Shown here piece after piece: positions 17,729-26,305 of a stretch of 45,790 nucleotides of DNA. Where the stretch lies: the NCBI GenBank assembly GCA_947063485.1, contig CAMSSU010000010.1, forward strand, positions 1 through 45,790, given 5' to 3'. The number at the start of each line of letters is the position of its first letter. The stretch's first letter is position 1. This DNA is from an uncultured Clostridia bacterium. GTDB lineage: Bacteria > Bacillota > Clostridia > Christensenellales > Christensenellaceae. A program made the position numbers and the translations under genes. The notes beneath the pieces are model-generated. The model saw only the letters and a program-made list of their open reading frames with translations, ran no database searches and was not told where the DNA came from.

Positions 17729-18423
17729 GCCGGGATGTCATGATTGCGCTGGATTTTAAAAGCGCGCAGGAAGTATTTGCTTTTCTGGATCTGTTTACGG
17801 AGGAAAAGCCGTATGTCAAAGTCGGGATGGAGCTTTTCTATGCCGAGGGCCCGCAGATTGTGCGGGAAATCAAAAAGCGCGGCCATAAGATTTTCCTGGA
17901 TCTCAAGCTGCACGATATTCCAAATACCGTGAAAAAAGCCATGCATGTGCTCTCGGGATTGGATGTGGATATGTGCAACCTGCATGCCGCCGGAACCATC
18001 GAGATGATGAAAGCGGCGCTGGAGGGGCTGACTCGGGCCGACGGCTCGCGGCCGCTGCTCATTGCCGTAACCCAGCTGACCTCTACCAGCGAGGAGCGCA
18101 TGCAAAAGGAGCTGCTCATCGGCGCGCCCATCGCGGATACCGTCGTCCAGTATGCCAAAAATGCCAAGGAGGCCGGGCTGGATGGCGTGGTTTGCTCGCC
18201 CCTGGAAGCGGCTATGGTCAAAGAGGCCTGCGGCAGGGAGTTCTATGCCGTAACGCCGGGCATTCGCTTTGCGGATGGGGCTGTGGGCGATCAGGTGCGG
18301 GTTACGACGCCGGCAAAGGCAAGGGAAATCGGCTCGGATTATATTGTAGTTGGCCGCCCCATCACAGCGGCGGAGGACCCGGTTGCGGCATACCGCAGAT
18401 GCTGCCAGGAATTTATCGGCTAA
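17725..18423 (+). CDS. pyrF: orotidine 5'-phosphate decarboxylase (group 1)
   Basis: PyrF decarboxylates OMP to UMP, the last step of the pathway. The 232-residue protein shows the catalytic array in [13 protein letters not shown]: Asp59, Lys61 and Asp64 form the Asp-Lys-Asp part. VTPGIRF and YIVVGRPIT form the phosphate-binding end of the barrel. Length and motif class match the bacterial group 1 enzyme. ATG has AGGGGG six bases upstream and overlaps pyrD by four bases (ATGA). The pyrE gene follows after 16 bases. Confidence 0.96.
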   Translation: MSRDVMIALDFKSAQEVFAFLDLFTEEKPYVKVGMELFYAEGPQIVREIKKRGHKIFLDLKLHDIPNTVKKAMHVLSGLDVDMCNLHAAGTIEMMKAALEGLTRADGSRPLLIAVTQLTSTSEERMQKELLIGAPIADTVVQYAKNAKEAGLDGVVCSPLEAAMVKEACGREFYAVTPGIRFADGAVGDQVRVTTPAKAREIGSDYIVVGRPITAAEDPVAAYRRCCQEFIG

Positions 18424-18439
18424 GAAAAGGAGAATTCAG

Positions 18440-19072
18440 ATGGAAAAACGAATTGCAAAGGATTTATTATCGATTGGCGCGGTGTTTCTGCGCCCGGATG
18501 AGCCGTTTACCTGGGCCAGCGGCATCAAGAGCCCGATCTACTGCGATAACCGGCTGACGCTGACAGCGCCCGCCGTGCGCGGCGATGTGGAAAACGGCCT
18601 GGCCGAGACCATCAAGAGAGAATACCCGCAGTGCGAAGTCCTGATGGGGACGAGCACAGCCGGCATCGCGCACGCGGCCATCACCGCGCATCTGATGAAC
18701 CTGCCTATGGGCTATGTCCGCTCGGGCGCAAAGGATCACGGGCGGGCGAACCAGATTGAGGGCAAGCTGGAAAAGGGTCAGAAGGTTGTGGTTGTGGAAG
18801 ATCTGATCTCCACGGGTGGCAGTGTTATCGAAGTCGTCAATGTGTTAAGAGCGGCAGGGGCGGAAGTGCTGGGGATCGCCAGCATCTTCACCTACGGCAT
18901 GAAGAAGGGCCTGGCGCGCCTGGCCGAGGCGAACGTGAAAAATGTCAGCCTCTCCAACTTCGATGTGCTCGTCGAAGTGGCGGCAGAAGAGGGCTATATC
19001 CAAAAAGAGGATATCGAGAGGCTGATCGCCTTCCGCAATAATCCCAGCGATGAGAGCTGGATTCGGGGCTAA
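18440..19072 (+). CDS. pyrE: orotate phosphoribosyltransferase
   Basis: PyrE joins orotate to PRPP to form OMP. The 210-residue protein has [15 protein letters not shown] near the N-terminus, the mobile loop [13 protein letters not shown] and the PRPP-binding motif [13 protein letters not shown] (residues 116-128). ATG 18440 has AAAAGGAG seven bases upstream; a longer frame reaching 18350 lies within pyrF and is not used. The C-terminal part ([16 protein letters not shown]) matches the family. Confidence 0.96.
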   Translation: MEKRIAKDLLSIGAVFLRPDEPFTWASGIKSPIYCDNRLTLTAPAVRGDVENGLAETIKREYPQCEVLMGTSTAGIAHAAITAHLMNLPMGYVRSGAKDHGRANQIEGKLEKGQKVVVVEDLISTGGSVIEVVNVLRAAGAEVLGIASIFTYGMKKGLARLAEANVKNVSLSNFDVLVEVAAEEGYIQKEDIERLIAFRNNPSDESWIRG

Positions 19073-19084
19073 AGGAGAGAGAAT

Positions 19085-19999
19085 ATGCGCCATCTAATTG
19101 AAATTACGGATTTATCCGTGCGGGAAATCGATGAGATTCTCGATCTTGCGGAGGATATGATCGCCCAGCCGGGCAAATACAGCGAGGTTTGCCGCGGAAA
19201 GCAGCTGGCGACGCTGTTCTTTGAACCCAGCACGCGAACGCGCCTGAGCTTTGAATCTGCAATGCTCAGCCTGGGCGGGAGCGTGCTCGGGTTCTCCTCG
19301 GCAAACTCCAGCTCGGCCTCCAAGGGCGAGAGCGTCTCGGATACGGTGCGCACGGTGGGCTGCTACGCGGATATTATCGCCATGCGGCATCCTAAGGAAG
19401 GCGCGCCGCTGGTGGCTTCGATGAAATCGCCGATTCCGATTATCAACGCAGGCGACGGCGGGCATCATCACCCGACGCAGACGCTGACGGATCTGCTGAC
19501 CATTCGCAGGGAAAAAGGAAAGCTCGGCGGCTTTACCATCGGCCTTTGCGGCGATTTGAAGTTTGGCAGAACCGTGCACTCGCTGATCACAGCCCTTTGC
19601 CGCTATGAGGATATCAACTTCGTGCTCATTTCGCCGCAGGAACTGCAAGTGCCGGATTATATCAAGACGGATGTTTTGCAGAAGAGCGGGAAATCCTGGC
19701 GGGAAGTTGAGACCATGAGCGAAGTGATGCCAGAGCTGGATATTCTGTATATGACCAGAGTGCAAAGAGAGCGCTTCTTTAACGAGGCAGACTATATCCG
19801 CCTGAAAGACAGCTATATTCTGGATCCCCAAAAGCTGGAGCCTGCCAAAAAGGATCTCTGCATTCTGCACCCGCTCCCCAGAGTTACGGAAATTTCCACT
19901 AAGGTGGACGACGACCCCCGGGCGGCGTATTTCCGCCAGGTGAAAAACGGCAAATTCGTGCGCATGGCGCTGATGTCCCGGCTACTGGAGGTGTTATAG
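19085..19999 (+). CDS. pyrB: aspartate carbamoyltransferase catalytic subunit
   Basis: PyrB condenses aspartate and carbamoyl phosphate. The 304-residue protein has the carbamoyl-phosphate-binding motif [13 protein letters not shown] (STRTR at 49-53), the SSSASKGES loop, [15 protein letters not shown], and the C-terminal [10 protein letters not shown] in the aspartate domain. It matches the PyrI-associated type, and pyrI follows after one base. ATG has AAAGGAG upstream. The ATCase genes are at the end of this operon, not at its beginning as in many Firmicutes. Confidence 0.97.
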   Translation: MRHLIEITDLSVREIDEILDLAEDMIAQPGKYSEVCRGKQLATLFFEPSTRTRLSFESAMLSLGGSVLGFSSANSSSASKGESVSDTVRTVGCYADIIAMRHPKEGAPLVASMKSPIPIINAGDGGHHHPTQTLTDLLTIRREKGKLGGFTIGLCGDLKFGRTVHSLITALCRYEDINFVLISPQELQVPDYIKTDVLQKSGKSWREVETMSEVMPELDILYMTRVQRERFFNEADYIRLKDSYILDPQKLEPAKKDLCILHPLPRVTEISTKVDDDPRAAYFRQVKNGKFVRMALMSRLLEVL

Positions 20000-20000
20000 T

Positions 20001-20417
20001 ATGCATATCGACAGCATTCAAAACGGCCTGGTGCTCGACCATATCACAGCAGGGAAGAGCATGGAAATCTATCACTCCCTGGGGCTGGATAAGCTAAACT
20101 GCAGCGTGGCCATCATCAAAAACGTCAAGAGCGCCAAAACAGGACGCAAGGATATTTTGAAGATCGACGCGGATATTGCGCTGGATTTGGGCGTGCTTGG
20201 GTATCTGGATCCCGGCATCACCGTCAACCGGATCGCGGATGGGAAAATCGTGGAGAAAAAGCATCTGGAATTGCCCGAAAGAGTCGTCAATATCATTCGG
20301 TGCAAAAACCCGAGATGCATCACCTCGGTCGAGCCGGAGCTAGACCAGATCTTTGAGCTTGCCAACCGGCAAACAGGGGAATACCGCTGCCTATACTGCG
20401 AAGAGAAGCATGAATAA
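20001..20417 (+). CDS. pyrI: aspartate carbamoyltransferase regulatory subunit
   Basis: PyrI binds nucleotide effectors and, through a zinc domain, the PyrB trimers. The 138-residue protein has the N-terminal effector domain (MHIDSIQNGLVLDHI, KNVKSAKTGRKDILKI) and a C-terminal zinc domain with IRCKNPRCITSVE and YRCLYCEE, two CxxC-like pairs. Length is slightly shorter than E. coli PyrI (153). ATG follows GGAGGTG at seven bases. It suggests that flux into the pathway is feedback-controlled at the enzyme level, while the leader shows no attenuator. Confidence 0.95.
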   Translation: MHIDSIQNGLVLDHITAGKSMEIYHSLGLDKLNCSVAIIKNVKSAKTGRKDILKIDADIALDLGVLGYLDPGITVNRIADGKIVEKKHLELPERVVNIIRCKNPRCITSVEPELDQIFELANRQTGEYRCLYCEEKHE

Positions 20418-20450
20418 AAATCGCCCGCCGGTTGGCGGGCGATTTTCGCT
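20417..20450 (+). terminator. terminator of the pyr operon
   Basis: AAAATCGCCCGCC (20417-20429) pairs perfectly with GGCGGGCGATTTT (20434-20446), a 13-bp stem with a GGTT loop, followed by a T-rich stretch. It begins right at the pyrI stop codon. Confidence 0.93.
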
Positions 20451-20476
20451 TTGGTGGGCGAAGATAGGAGGCAAAT

Positions 20477-21361
20477 ATGGAAAAACGGTGCAACCTTTGC
20501 CCGAGGGTCTGCAATGCCGTGCGGGAAAAAGAGGGCTTTTGCCGGATGCCGGAGCAGCCGGTCGTTGCGAGAGCCGCTCTGCATTTTTGGGAAGAGCCCT
20601 GCATCAGCGGAGAAAAAGGCTCGGGGACGGTCTTTTTCAGCGGGTGCAACCTGTGCTGTGTCTTCTGCCAGAACCATCAGATCAGCCAGGAGGGTTTTGG
20701 AAAGCAGGTGAGCGTAGAGCAGCTCAGGGCGATATATTGGAAGCTCATCGATCAGGGGGCGGAAAATATCAATCTGGTTACGCCTACGCACTTTCTAGGT
20801 GCAGTCGCCGCTTCGCTCCGGCCCAAGCTGCCCGTGCCCGTGGTCTATAACTGCGGGGGATATGAGAAGGTAGAGTCCTTAAGGCGGCTGGAAGGGCTGG
20901 TGGATATTTATCTGCCGGATCTCAAGTATCTGGATGGTGCAAGCGCGGCGCGCTATTCCCTGGCGCCGGACTATCCGCAAATTGCCATAAAGGCCATAGA
21001 GGAGATGTATCGACAGGTTGGAGATTGCCAGATGAACCAAGAAGGCATGCTCCAAAGGGGAGTGCTGGTGCGGCATCTGGTTTTGCCGGGCAGCCTGGAA
21101 AACAGCCGGGCGGTGCTGGATTGGATGGAAGGTTTTGCAAAAGACAAGGATGTGCTTTTCAGCCTGATGAGCCAGTATACGCCGGTGACGGATTTATCTG
21201 CCTATCCGGAGATCAACCGCGGGCTTTTGCAGAGCGAGTATGATCAGCTGCTGGCAGAGCTTGAACAAAAGGAGAATATCGCTGGCTTTGTTCAGGAGCT
21301 TTCTTCGGCTGAGGAGCAGTATATCCCAAGCTTTCGCCTGGAAGGGCTGGAGGAGATTTGA
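20477..21361 (+). CDS. radical SAM protein, PflA-like (COG1313 type)
   Basis: This 294-residue protein is a radical SAM enzyme of the uncharacterised group annotated as a pyruvate formate-lyase activating enzyme homologue. The cluster motif is GCNLCCVFCQN (Cys-x3-Cys-x2-Cys, with an extra Cys). An N-terminal Cys-rich segment, RCNLCPRVC followed by GFCRM, is typical of this group and may hold a further metal site. VTPTHFLGAV, YNCGGYE and YLPDLKY follow in family order. The substrate is unknown and there is no adjacent glycyl-radical enzyme. ATG follows AGGAGG at five bases. It lies between the pyr terminator and a new promoter, so it is monocistronic or read from weak upstream transcription. 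Confidence 0.88.
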   Translation: MEKRCNLCPRVCNAVREKEGFCRMPEQPVVARAALHFWEEPCISGEKGSGTVFFSGCNLCCVFCQNHQISQEGFGKQVSVEQLRAIYWKLIDQGAENINLVTPTHFLGAVAASLRPKLPVPVVYNCGGYEKVESLRRLEGLVDIYLPDLKYLDGASAARYSLAPDYPQIAIKAIEEMYRQVGDCQMNQEGMLQRGVLVRHLVLPGSLENSRAVLDWMEGFAKDKDVLFSLMSQYTPVTDLSAYPEINRGLLQSEYDQLLAELEQKENIAGFVQELSSAEEQYIPSFRLEGLEEI

Positions 21362-21383
21362 GGGCCTGGGCAAATAAAAAGTG

Positions 21384-21411
21384 TTGAATTTTCTGCACAT
21401 TTCGATATAAT
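21384..21411 (+). promoter_or_regulatory. promoter of the ureohydrolase-glyoxalase pair
   Basis: TTGAAT (21384-21389) and TATAAT (21406-21411) are 16 bases apart, downstream of the radical SAM stop and about 40 bases before the next start. Confidence 0.75.
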
Positions 21412-21452
21412 GATACTATCGTATGACAATAGAATAGGAGAAGGGGATCATT

Positions 21453-22409
21453 ATGAAAAAATTCGTCTATGGAAACACACCTGGGATGCTGAAACAGGAG
21501 ATCAACGAAGATCCAGCCAGCTATGCTGCGCAGGATGCAGTCTTTATGGGCATTCCGTGGGAGGGCGGCGTAACCTGGAGCGCATATGCCGGAACCGAGC
21601 TTTTGCCCAAGGCAATCCGCAATGCCTCTGCCAGATATACGGGCTATCTGCCCGAGCTGGATGATATCAACGTCTGGGACAACCTGAAAGTAACGGACGG
21701 CGGCGATCTCGGCTGCGAGCCCAGCGATACGCTCAAAACATTTGAAAAGATCACAGAGAAGGCAAAGGAGCTTTTTGCTTCGGGAACCGTCCCGATTTTC
21801 CTGGGCGGAGACCACAGCATCACGTTCCCCATCATGCGCGGCCTTGGCGAGACCAAGAAGGGCAAAGTTGGTATCATTCATATGGATGCACACTTTGATA
21901 ACCGCGAGATTTTCGGGGACGATCCCTATGCCCGCTGCTGCCCCCTGCACCGGATTTCCGAGCTGGAGAGCGTCAAAAATACCAGCATCGTGCATTTCGG
22001 CATCCGCGGGGCGCGCAATGCCCCCCAGGACGGCGCTTATGCCAAGAAGATCGGCGCGAAAGTCGTTACCATCAACGATATCCGCATGGGCAATATGAAG
22101 GATTATATGAAGCTCGTCAAAGAGGCCTATGATACGGCGGCAGACGGCACGGATGCTGTTTACGTTACGGTTTGCAGCGACGTTCTGGATATCGCCTATA
22201 ACCCGGGCGGCCCGCTGGACGGCAACGGCCTGACGACCTTTGAGCTGTTTAACGCGCTTTATTATTTCGCATGCCGCGGCATTGCCGGTTTCGATGTGGT
22301 CGAGGTTTATCCGCCTATGGATCCCAACAATACCTCTTCGCATATCGCTGTGCAGATGATCCTCTATGTGCTGGCCGGCCTTTCCAAAAAGAAGGCAGAA
22401 GCGAAATAG
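21453..22409 (+). CDS. agmatinase/arginase-family ureohydrolase with altered metal site
   Basis: This 318-residue protein belongs to the arginase/agmatinase superfamily of dinuclear manganese hydrolases that cleave guanidino compounds. Metal-ligand motifs present are GGDHS (His121) and DAHFD (Asp145, His147, Asp149). The third motif, usually S-x-D-x-D-x-x-D-P, reads TVCSDVLDIAYNPG. Asp243 keeps the second ligand, but Cys241 replaces the first Asp, which in arginase bridges both metals. FDVVEVYPPMDPN follows as in agmatinases. The substrate is therefore uncertain: agmatine or another guanidine compound. No arginine decarboxylase or polyamine gene is adjacent. ATG has GGAG-AAGGGG upstream. Confidence 0.85.
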   Translation: MKKFVYGNTPGMLKQEINEDPASYAAQDAVFMGIPWEGGVTWSAYAGTELLPKAIRNASARYTGYLPELDDINVWDNLKVTDGGDLGCEPSDTLKTFEKITEKAKELFASGTVPIFLGGDHSITFPIMRGLGETKKGKVGIIHMDAHFDNREIFGDDPYARCCPLHRISELESVKNTSIVHFGIRGARNAPQDGAYAKKIGAKVVTINDIRMGNMKDYMKLVKEAYDTAADGTDAVYVTVCSDVLDIAYNPGGPLDGNGLTTFELFNALYYFACRGIAGFDVVEVYPPMDPNNTSSHIAVQMILYVLAGLSKKKAEAK

Positions 22410-22446
22410 GCGCCAGCCAGGCCGTCTTTGGAGAAAGGAAATAAAT

Positions 22447-22815
22447 ATGAAGTTTGGGTTTGCGCATAACAACTTTAATGTGCTGAATTTGGAAAAATCC
22501 CTGGAGTTTTATGAAAAAGCGCTGGGGCTGAAGGAAGAAAAGCGGCATGAAGCAGAGGATGGCAGCTTTATCATCGTCTATCTGGGAGACGGGCAGACTG
22601 GCCACCAGCTGGAACTCACCTGGCTGAAGGAATGGCAGCGCCCCTATAATCTCGGCGACAATGAATTCCACTTGGCGCTTCGTGTAGACGACTACGAGGG
22701 GGCGCTCAAAAGGCACAAGGAAATGGGCTGTGTCTGCTTTGAAAATGCGGATATGGGAATTTATTTCATCGAGGATCCGGACGGATACTGGGTCGAAATT
22801 ATCCCGGCAAAATAA
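22447..22815 (+). CDS. gloA: glyoxalase I / VOC-family protein (lactoylglutathione lyase-like)
   Basis: The 122-residue protein is a vicinal-oxygen-chelate enzyme most like glyoxalase I, which isomerises the hemithioacetal of methylglyoxal. Metal ligands can be placed at His7 in FAHNNFNV, Glu in QLELTW, His in EFHLALRV and Glu in GYWVEIIP. Two beta-alpha-beta-beta-beta repeats are visible and YEKALGLKEE fits the family. ATG has AAAGGA seven bases upstream. It lies 37 bases after the ureohydrolase and precedes a shared terminator, so the two are one transcript. The symbol is by similarity only; in a glutathione-poor anaerobe the thiol may differ. Confidence 0.8.
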   Translation: MKFGFAHNNFNVLNLEKSLEFYEKALGLKEEKRHEAEDGSFIIVYLGDGQTGHQLELTWLKEWQRPYNLGDNEFHLALRVDDYEGALKRHKEMGCVCFENADMGIYFIEDPDGYWVEIIPAK

Positions 22816-22850
22816 AAAGATGCGGAGCAAAACTGCTCCGCATCTTTTTT
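22814..22850. terminator. bidirectional terminator between convergent genes
   Basis: AAAAAGATGCGGAGCA pairs with TGCTCCGCATCTTTTTT around an AAAC loop. A-rich and T-rich flanks let it serve both the gloA-type gene and the minus-strand fusion gene. Confidence 0.9.
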
Positions 22851-22862
22851 ACATGCTTTTTT

Positions 22863-25800
22863 CTATGAGTCAAACAAATTCATCTGCTTGGCAAGAATTT
22901 GCCTGCGGTCTGCGGCGGTATCTGCCTCAAAAAAGGCGGCGGGAAGCTCGGCGAGCAGGGGAGATGGCTCCCCGTAGCAGCTCAGATGCAGGGAGCTTTT
23001 GGCGCGCGTCATGCCCACATAGAGCAGGCGGCGCTCTTCTCCAATATCGCCCGCCTGGATATTTTGCAAAGGCAGGATGCCTTTGTTCAGCCCGCAGAGA
23101 AATACCGCTTCAAACTCCAGGCCCTTTGCGCCGTGCAGAGTGGAGAGGGTAACGGCATCCAGAGGATAGGAGCGGCTGCCGCTGCGCCGGATATCCGCCT
23201 CTTGCCCCAGCGTGAGATTTGAGAGAAAAGAGGGGAGATCTTTGTGCGCGGATGCGGCGCATAAAAGACGCTCGAAAGAGGCATTTTCCTCTATGCTTTG
23301 CTGGGCGGCCCAATCCTCCAAAAGAGCCTGCGGGGCAGTTTTGGAAAATTGCGGAAGGAAATGCTCCAAAAGCTGAGAGAATTGCAGCAATGCCTGGGCG
23401 TTTTCCGCCTGGGCGCGGAGCGCCTGCGCGAGCGCTTCTGGGCTATAGCCAGCCTCCTCATAGCATCGCCGTATAGAGGCGGTTTGCTCATGAGAACAGC
23501 CGGCTGCCAGAAGGATGGAAGAGAGCGCCAGGAGATTTTGCGGCGTGCAGAGCAGCCGGAAAAAGGCGAGAGCGCGCTGAACTTCCGCGTCTGAGAGGCA
23601 ATCTTCCCTTCCAAGAACGACATAGGGAATCCCCTCTTTTTGCAGGCAGTATTCCAGCTGCGCCGCCTGGCGGTGCGTGCGGTAGAGCAGGGCGATATCT
23701 GAAAAGCTGAAGTCCGCGTTTTGCACATGCGGGCGCTTTTTGGAGCCATGCGCGCCTAACATATCAATGCCGCCCATCATGCGGATGATCTCGTGGGCAA
23801 TATAGATGCCTTCCGCGCGCGCGCTGGAGGCCTTGACAAGCTGTACTTTAGAGCCGGATGACCGCTTTGGCCGGAGTGCATCGCCATGCACAACGGGCTG
23901 TGCGCAGCCCAGAATTTCAGGGGTTGAGCGGTAGTTTTCCTGCAGGGTAATCTGCCTGCATTCGGGGTAATCCGAGGCCAGGCGGGAAAAGCATTCGGCG
24001 CTTGCTCCGCGGAACCCATAGATGGATTGGTTTGCGTCGCCGATGCAGAACAAACTGCCCTGTGCTCTTTTCCAAAGCTGAATGAGGCGATACTGCAACG
24101 GGTTGATATCCTGGAACTCATCCACCAAAAGATGCGCAAAGCTGCCCAAAGACCGTTCTTTTTTGCCGCTTTCCAGCTCTGCAATGGTCTTGAGCAAAAT
24201 ATCGTCATAATCCATGACGCCATAGGATTCCAGCAAATGATTATAAGCCGCCAAAACGCCCTCCGGCAGATCGGAAGCGGGAATCATACCGTTTTTGATG
24301 CCGGAGATTCGGCGCAGCAGGCCGTTTGCCGAAAAGCGGAGAGAGAAGGAGGAGATGATCTCCTGCGCCAGGAGCAATGCTTCATTTTCCTCTAAAACAG
24401 GGCGGCTCAGCTTCCATTTTTTGAGCAGGGCGAGGCAGATGGAGTGAAAGGTTCCGATACTAAGGGCGCGAATCTGGCTGCGCCCCAGCTCACGAGCCAG
24501 GCGTTCGCGCATTTCCGCGGCGGCCTGGTTGGTAAAGGTAACGGCGGTAATTTGTGAAGCCGGCACGCCCGAGCGCTCTAAGAGAGAGACAATGCGGTAA
24601 ACCAGCGTCCGCGTTTTGCCCGTTCCCGGCCCGGCCTGCACGGCCAAAACCGGCGCTGTGCTGGAGGCCGCCTCCCATTGCAGCTGGTTCAGGCCGTAGT
24701 GATCGGGCGAAGCGCCGGAATCCGGCTGCTCCTCTTGGGCCGCCGGCGCAGAAATGGCGGGAGAGGGCAAAACAGCTTGTTTTGGGGAAGGCTTGGAAGG
24801 AAGGTTTTTGAAGAAAGAAAGCTGCCCTTGCAGGCCGGCGCGTTCATCCTCGCCGATCAGCTGGATTTTCCCATAAACGCCGTCAAAGCCGGGCTGGGCC
24901 AGCATCTCTCCTGCGCGCAGCCGGCGAATTCCCTCGGCCACCAGCGGGCCGGCCTTCTCCTTAATTTGCTCCAAAGGAGCTTCGCGCAGGATATATAGCT
25001 CCGGCCCAATTTCTTTTGCCAGAGATTCCTGCAAATTTCGTATTTTCAGGCTGCTGCCCGAATAGCCAAGGCAGGAGGAAAGCGCCTCCGAAAGCGGCAT
25101 AATGCTCTCAAAATGCTTTGCATAGGGCGCGTGCCGGCCAAGCGGATGGGTGGCCAGCTCTTCAACGCGGTGGGAAACGCCGACGGTCAGGCGCTTGCCG
25201 CATACGGGGCAAATCCCGCCCAGCGCGATAGTCTGCTCGGGAGAGAGGCATACGCCGCAGTTGCGGTGCCCGTCGTAATGGTATTTTCCCTCTTCCGGGA
25301 AGAATTCCAGTGTTCCGTAAAACTCCTGTGTTTCCGGGTGCGCCAGGGCATGGCTGATGGCGGAATAGGAAAACTCCGTATCGAATAAATTCGCCTCCCG
25401 GGCAAGATTTGCCGGGGAGTGGGCATCCGAATTGGAGACGAGGGTATAGCGATCCAGCGCTTCCAGGCGCCAGTTCATGGGCGGATCTGAAGAAAGCCCA
25501 GTTTCCAGAGCATGGATCTGCGGCGTCAGATCTTCAAAGCATTCCTCGATGGTATCAAAGCCGGAGTATGCGCCAAATAAAGAGAAGTGCGGCGTCCAGA
25601 TATGCGCGGGAATAAAAATGGCGTCCGGGCAGGTTTCCAGCGTCAGCTCCAGGAGATCTTTGCTGTCCAGCCCCAGAATCGGCCGGCCATCTGAATGCAG
25701 ATTCCCAATGGCCTCCAGCTTTTTGGAGAGCGCTTCGGCTTTTTCCAAAGAGGGGACAAGAATGAGCAGGTGCACTTTGCGCGTGCGCCCATTTTTCTTA

Positions 25801-26081
25801 TAGATACAGCTGATTTCGCTGGAGAGGATAAACCTCGGCGCGCAGCCTTGCAGGGCAGTTTCGCATGGCAAAATGAACTCATCCTTTAGGCGGTAAAAAC
25901 CCTCTTCGGCAGGCGTGAATTTCTCTGCGAGCTCCTGGCGCCAGGCGGGATGCGTGAAGTCGCCAGTCCCGATGAGATGCAGCCCCTTTTTGCGCGCGGC
26001 ATGATCCAGCGTTTCGGGCGCGCAGGTTTTGCTGGTCGCCCGGGAATAGCGGGAGTGAATATGCAGATCTGCGAGAAACAT
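22863..26081 (-). CDS. Endonuclease Q-like nuclease fused to a UvrD/PcrA-type helicase
   Basis: This 1072-residue protein joins two DNA-repair modules. Residues 1-420 match the Endonuclease Q family, PHP-fold nucleases that nick 5' of deaminated bases. Metal-site motifs are DLHIHS (His7, His9), GTGDFTHP (Asp41), SSEIS (Glu89), His104, PAHIWTP (His160) and NSDAHSP (Asp219, His221). GKYHYDGHR precedes a zinc finger (Cys275, Cys278, Cys291, Cys294). After a Pro/Ala-rich linker (about 425-462), residues 463-1072 form an SF1A helicase: AGPGTGKT (483-490), TFTNQAAAEMRER, VDEFQD (653-658), GDANQSIYGFRGA, ENYRST, LHGAKGLEF and YVGMTRAK. The PcrA C-terminal RNA-polymerase-binding domain is absent. QLSFF (420-424) and the C-terminal QMNLF (1066-1070) resemble sliding-clamp motifs. 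ATG follows AGGAG. It probably couples lesion nicking to strand displacement. Confidence 0.92.
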   Translation of the reverse strand: MFLADLHIHSRYSRATSKTCAPETLDHAARKKGLHLIGTGDFTHPAWRQELAEKFTPAEEGFYRLKDEFILPCETALQGCAPRFILSSEISCIYKKNGRTRKVHLLILVPSLEKAEALSKKLEAIGNLHSDGRPILGLDSKDLLELTLETCPDAIFIPAHIWTPHFSLFGAYSGFDTIEECFEDLTPQIHALETGLSSDPPMNWRLEALDRYTLVSNSDAHSPANLAREANLFDTEFSYSAISHALAHPETQEFYGTLEFFPEEGKYHYDGHRNCGVCLSPEQTIALGGICPVCGKRLTVGVSHRVEELATHPLGRHAPYAKHFESIMPLSEALSSCLGYSGSSLKIRNLQESLAKEIGPELYILREAPLEQIKEKAGPLVAEGIRRLRAGEMLAQPGFDGVYGKIQLIGEDERAGLQGQLSFFKNLPSKPSPKQAVLPSPAISAPAAQEEQPDSGASPDHYGLNQLQWEAASSTAPVLAVQAGPGTGKTRTLVYRIVSLLERSGVPASQITAVTFTNQAAAEMRERLARELGRSQIRALSIGTFHSICLALLKKWKLSRPVLEENEALLLAQEIISSFSLRFSANGLLRRISGIKNGMIPASDLPEGVLAAYNHLLESYGVMDYDDILLKTIAELESGKKERSLGSFAHLLVDEFQDINPLQYRLIQLWKRAQGSLFCIGDANQSIYGFRGASAECFSRLASDYPECRQITLQENYRSTPEILGCAQPVVHGDALRPKRSSGSKVQLVKASSARAEGIYIAHEIIRMMGGIDMLGAHGSKKRPHVQNADFSFSDIALLYRTHRQAAQLEYCLQKEGIPYVVLGREDCLSDAEVQRALAFFRLLCTPQNLLALSSILLAAGCSHEQTASIRRCYEEAGYSPEALAQALRAQAENAQALLQFSQLLEHFLPQFSKTAPQALLEDWAAQQSIEENASFERLLCAASAHKDLPSFLSNLTLGQEADIRRSGSRSYPLDAVTLSTLHGAKGLEFEAVFLCGLNKGILPLQNIQAGDIGEERRLLYVGMTRAKSSLHLSCYGEPSPLLAELPAAFFEADTAADRRQILAKQMNLFDS

Positions 26082-26111
26082 ATCTTTGCTCCTAACATTT
26101 GCGATATGCTC

Positions 26112-26117
26112 ATTATA
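26112..26117 (-). promoter_or_regulatory. -10 element for the nuclease-helicase gene
   Basis: On the minus strand TATAAT lies about 30 bases before the start; a second TATAAT is at 26123-26128. The -35 candidates are weak (TTTCTT at 17 bases). No operator or SOS box was recognised. Confidence 0.4.
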
Positions 26118-26259
26118 GTGGAATTATAGGAAAAAAGAAATATTTTGGGCTAAAATGGCGGAAAAAGGGGAATATGGGCGAGAATGCAAAATTAGAAGTG
26201 CGGCAGAATTTTTTAAGATTTTTTTAAGATGCGAGTTCTACTACCCATTTTAAAAAAGA

Positions 26260-26265
26260 TATGAT
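26260..26265 (+). promoter_or_regulatory. weak -10 element for the lipoprotein gene
   Basis: TATGAT lies 40 bases before the lipoprotein start, with only a poor -35. The rest of the divergent 26082-26305 gap is AT-rich and holds nothing else I recognise. Confidence 0.3.
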
Positions 26266-26305
26266 ACCATAGATAAGGAAAATCTTTCAGGAGGAAATGA
26301 AGGAA

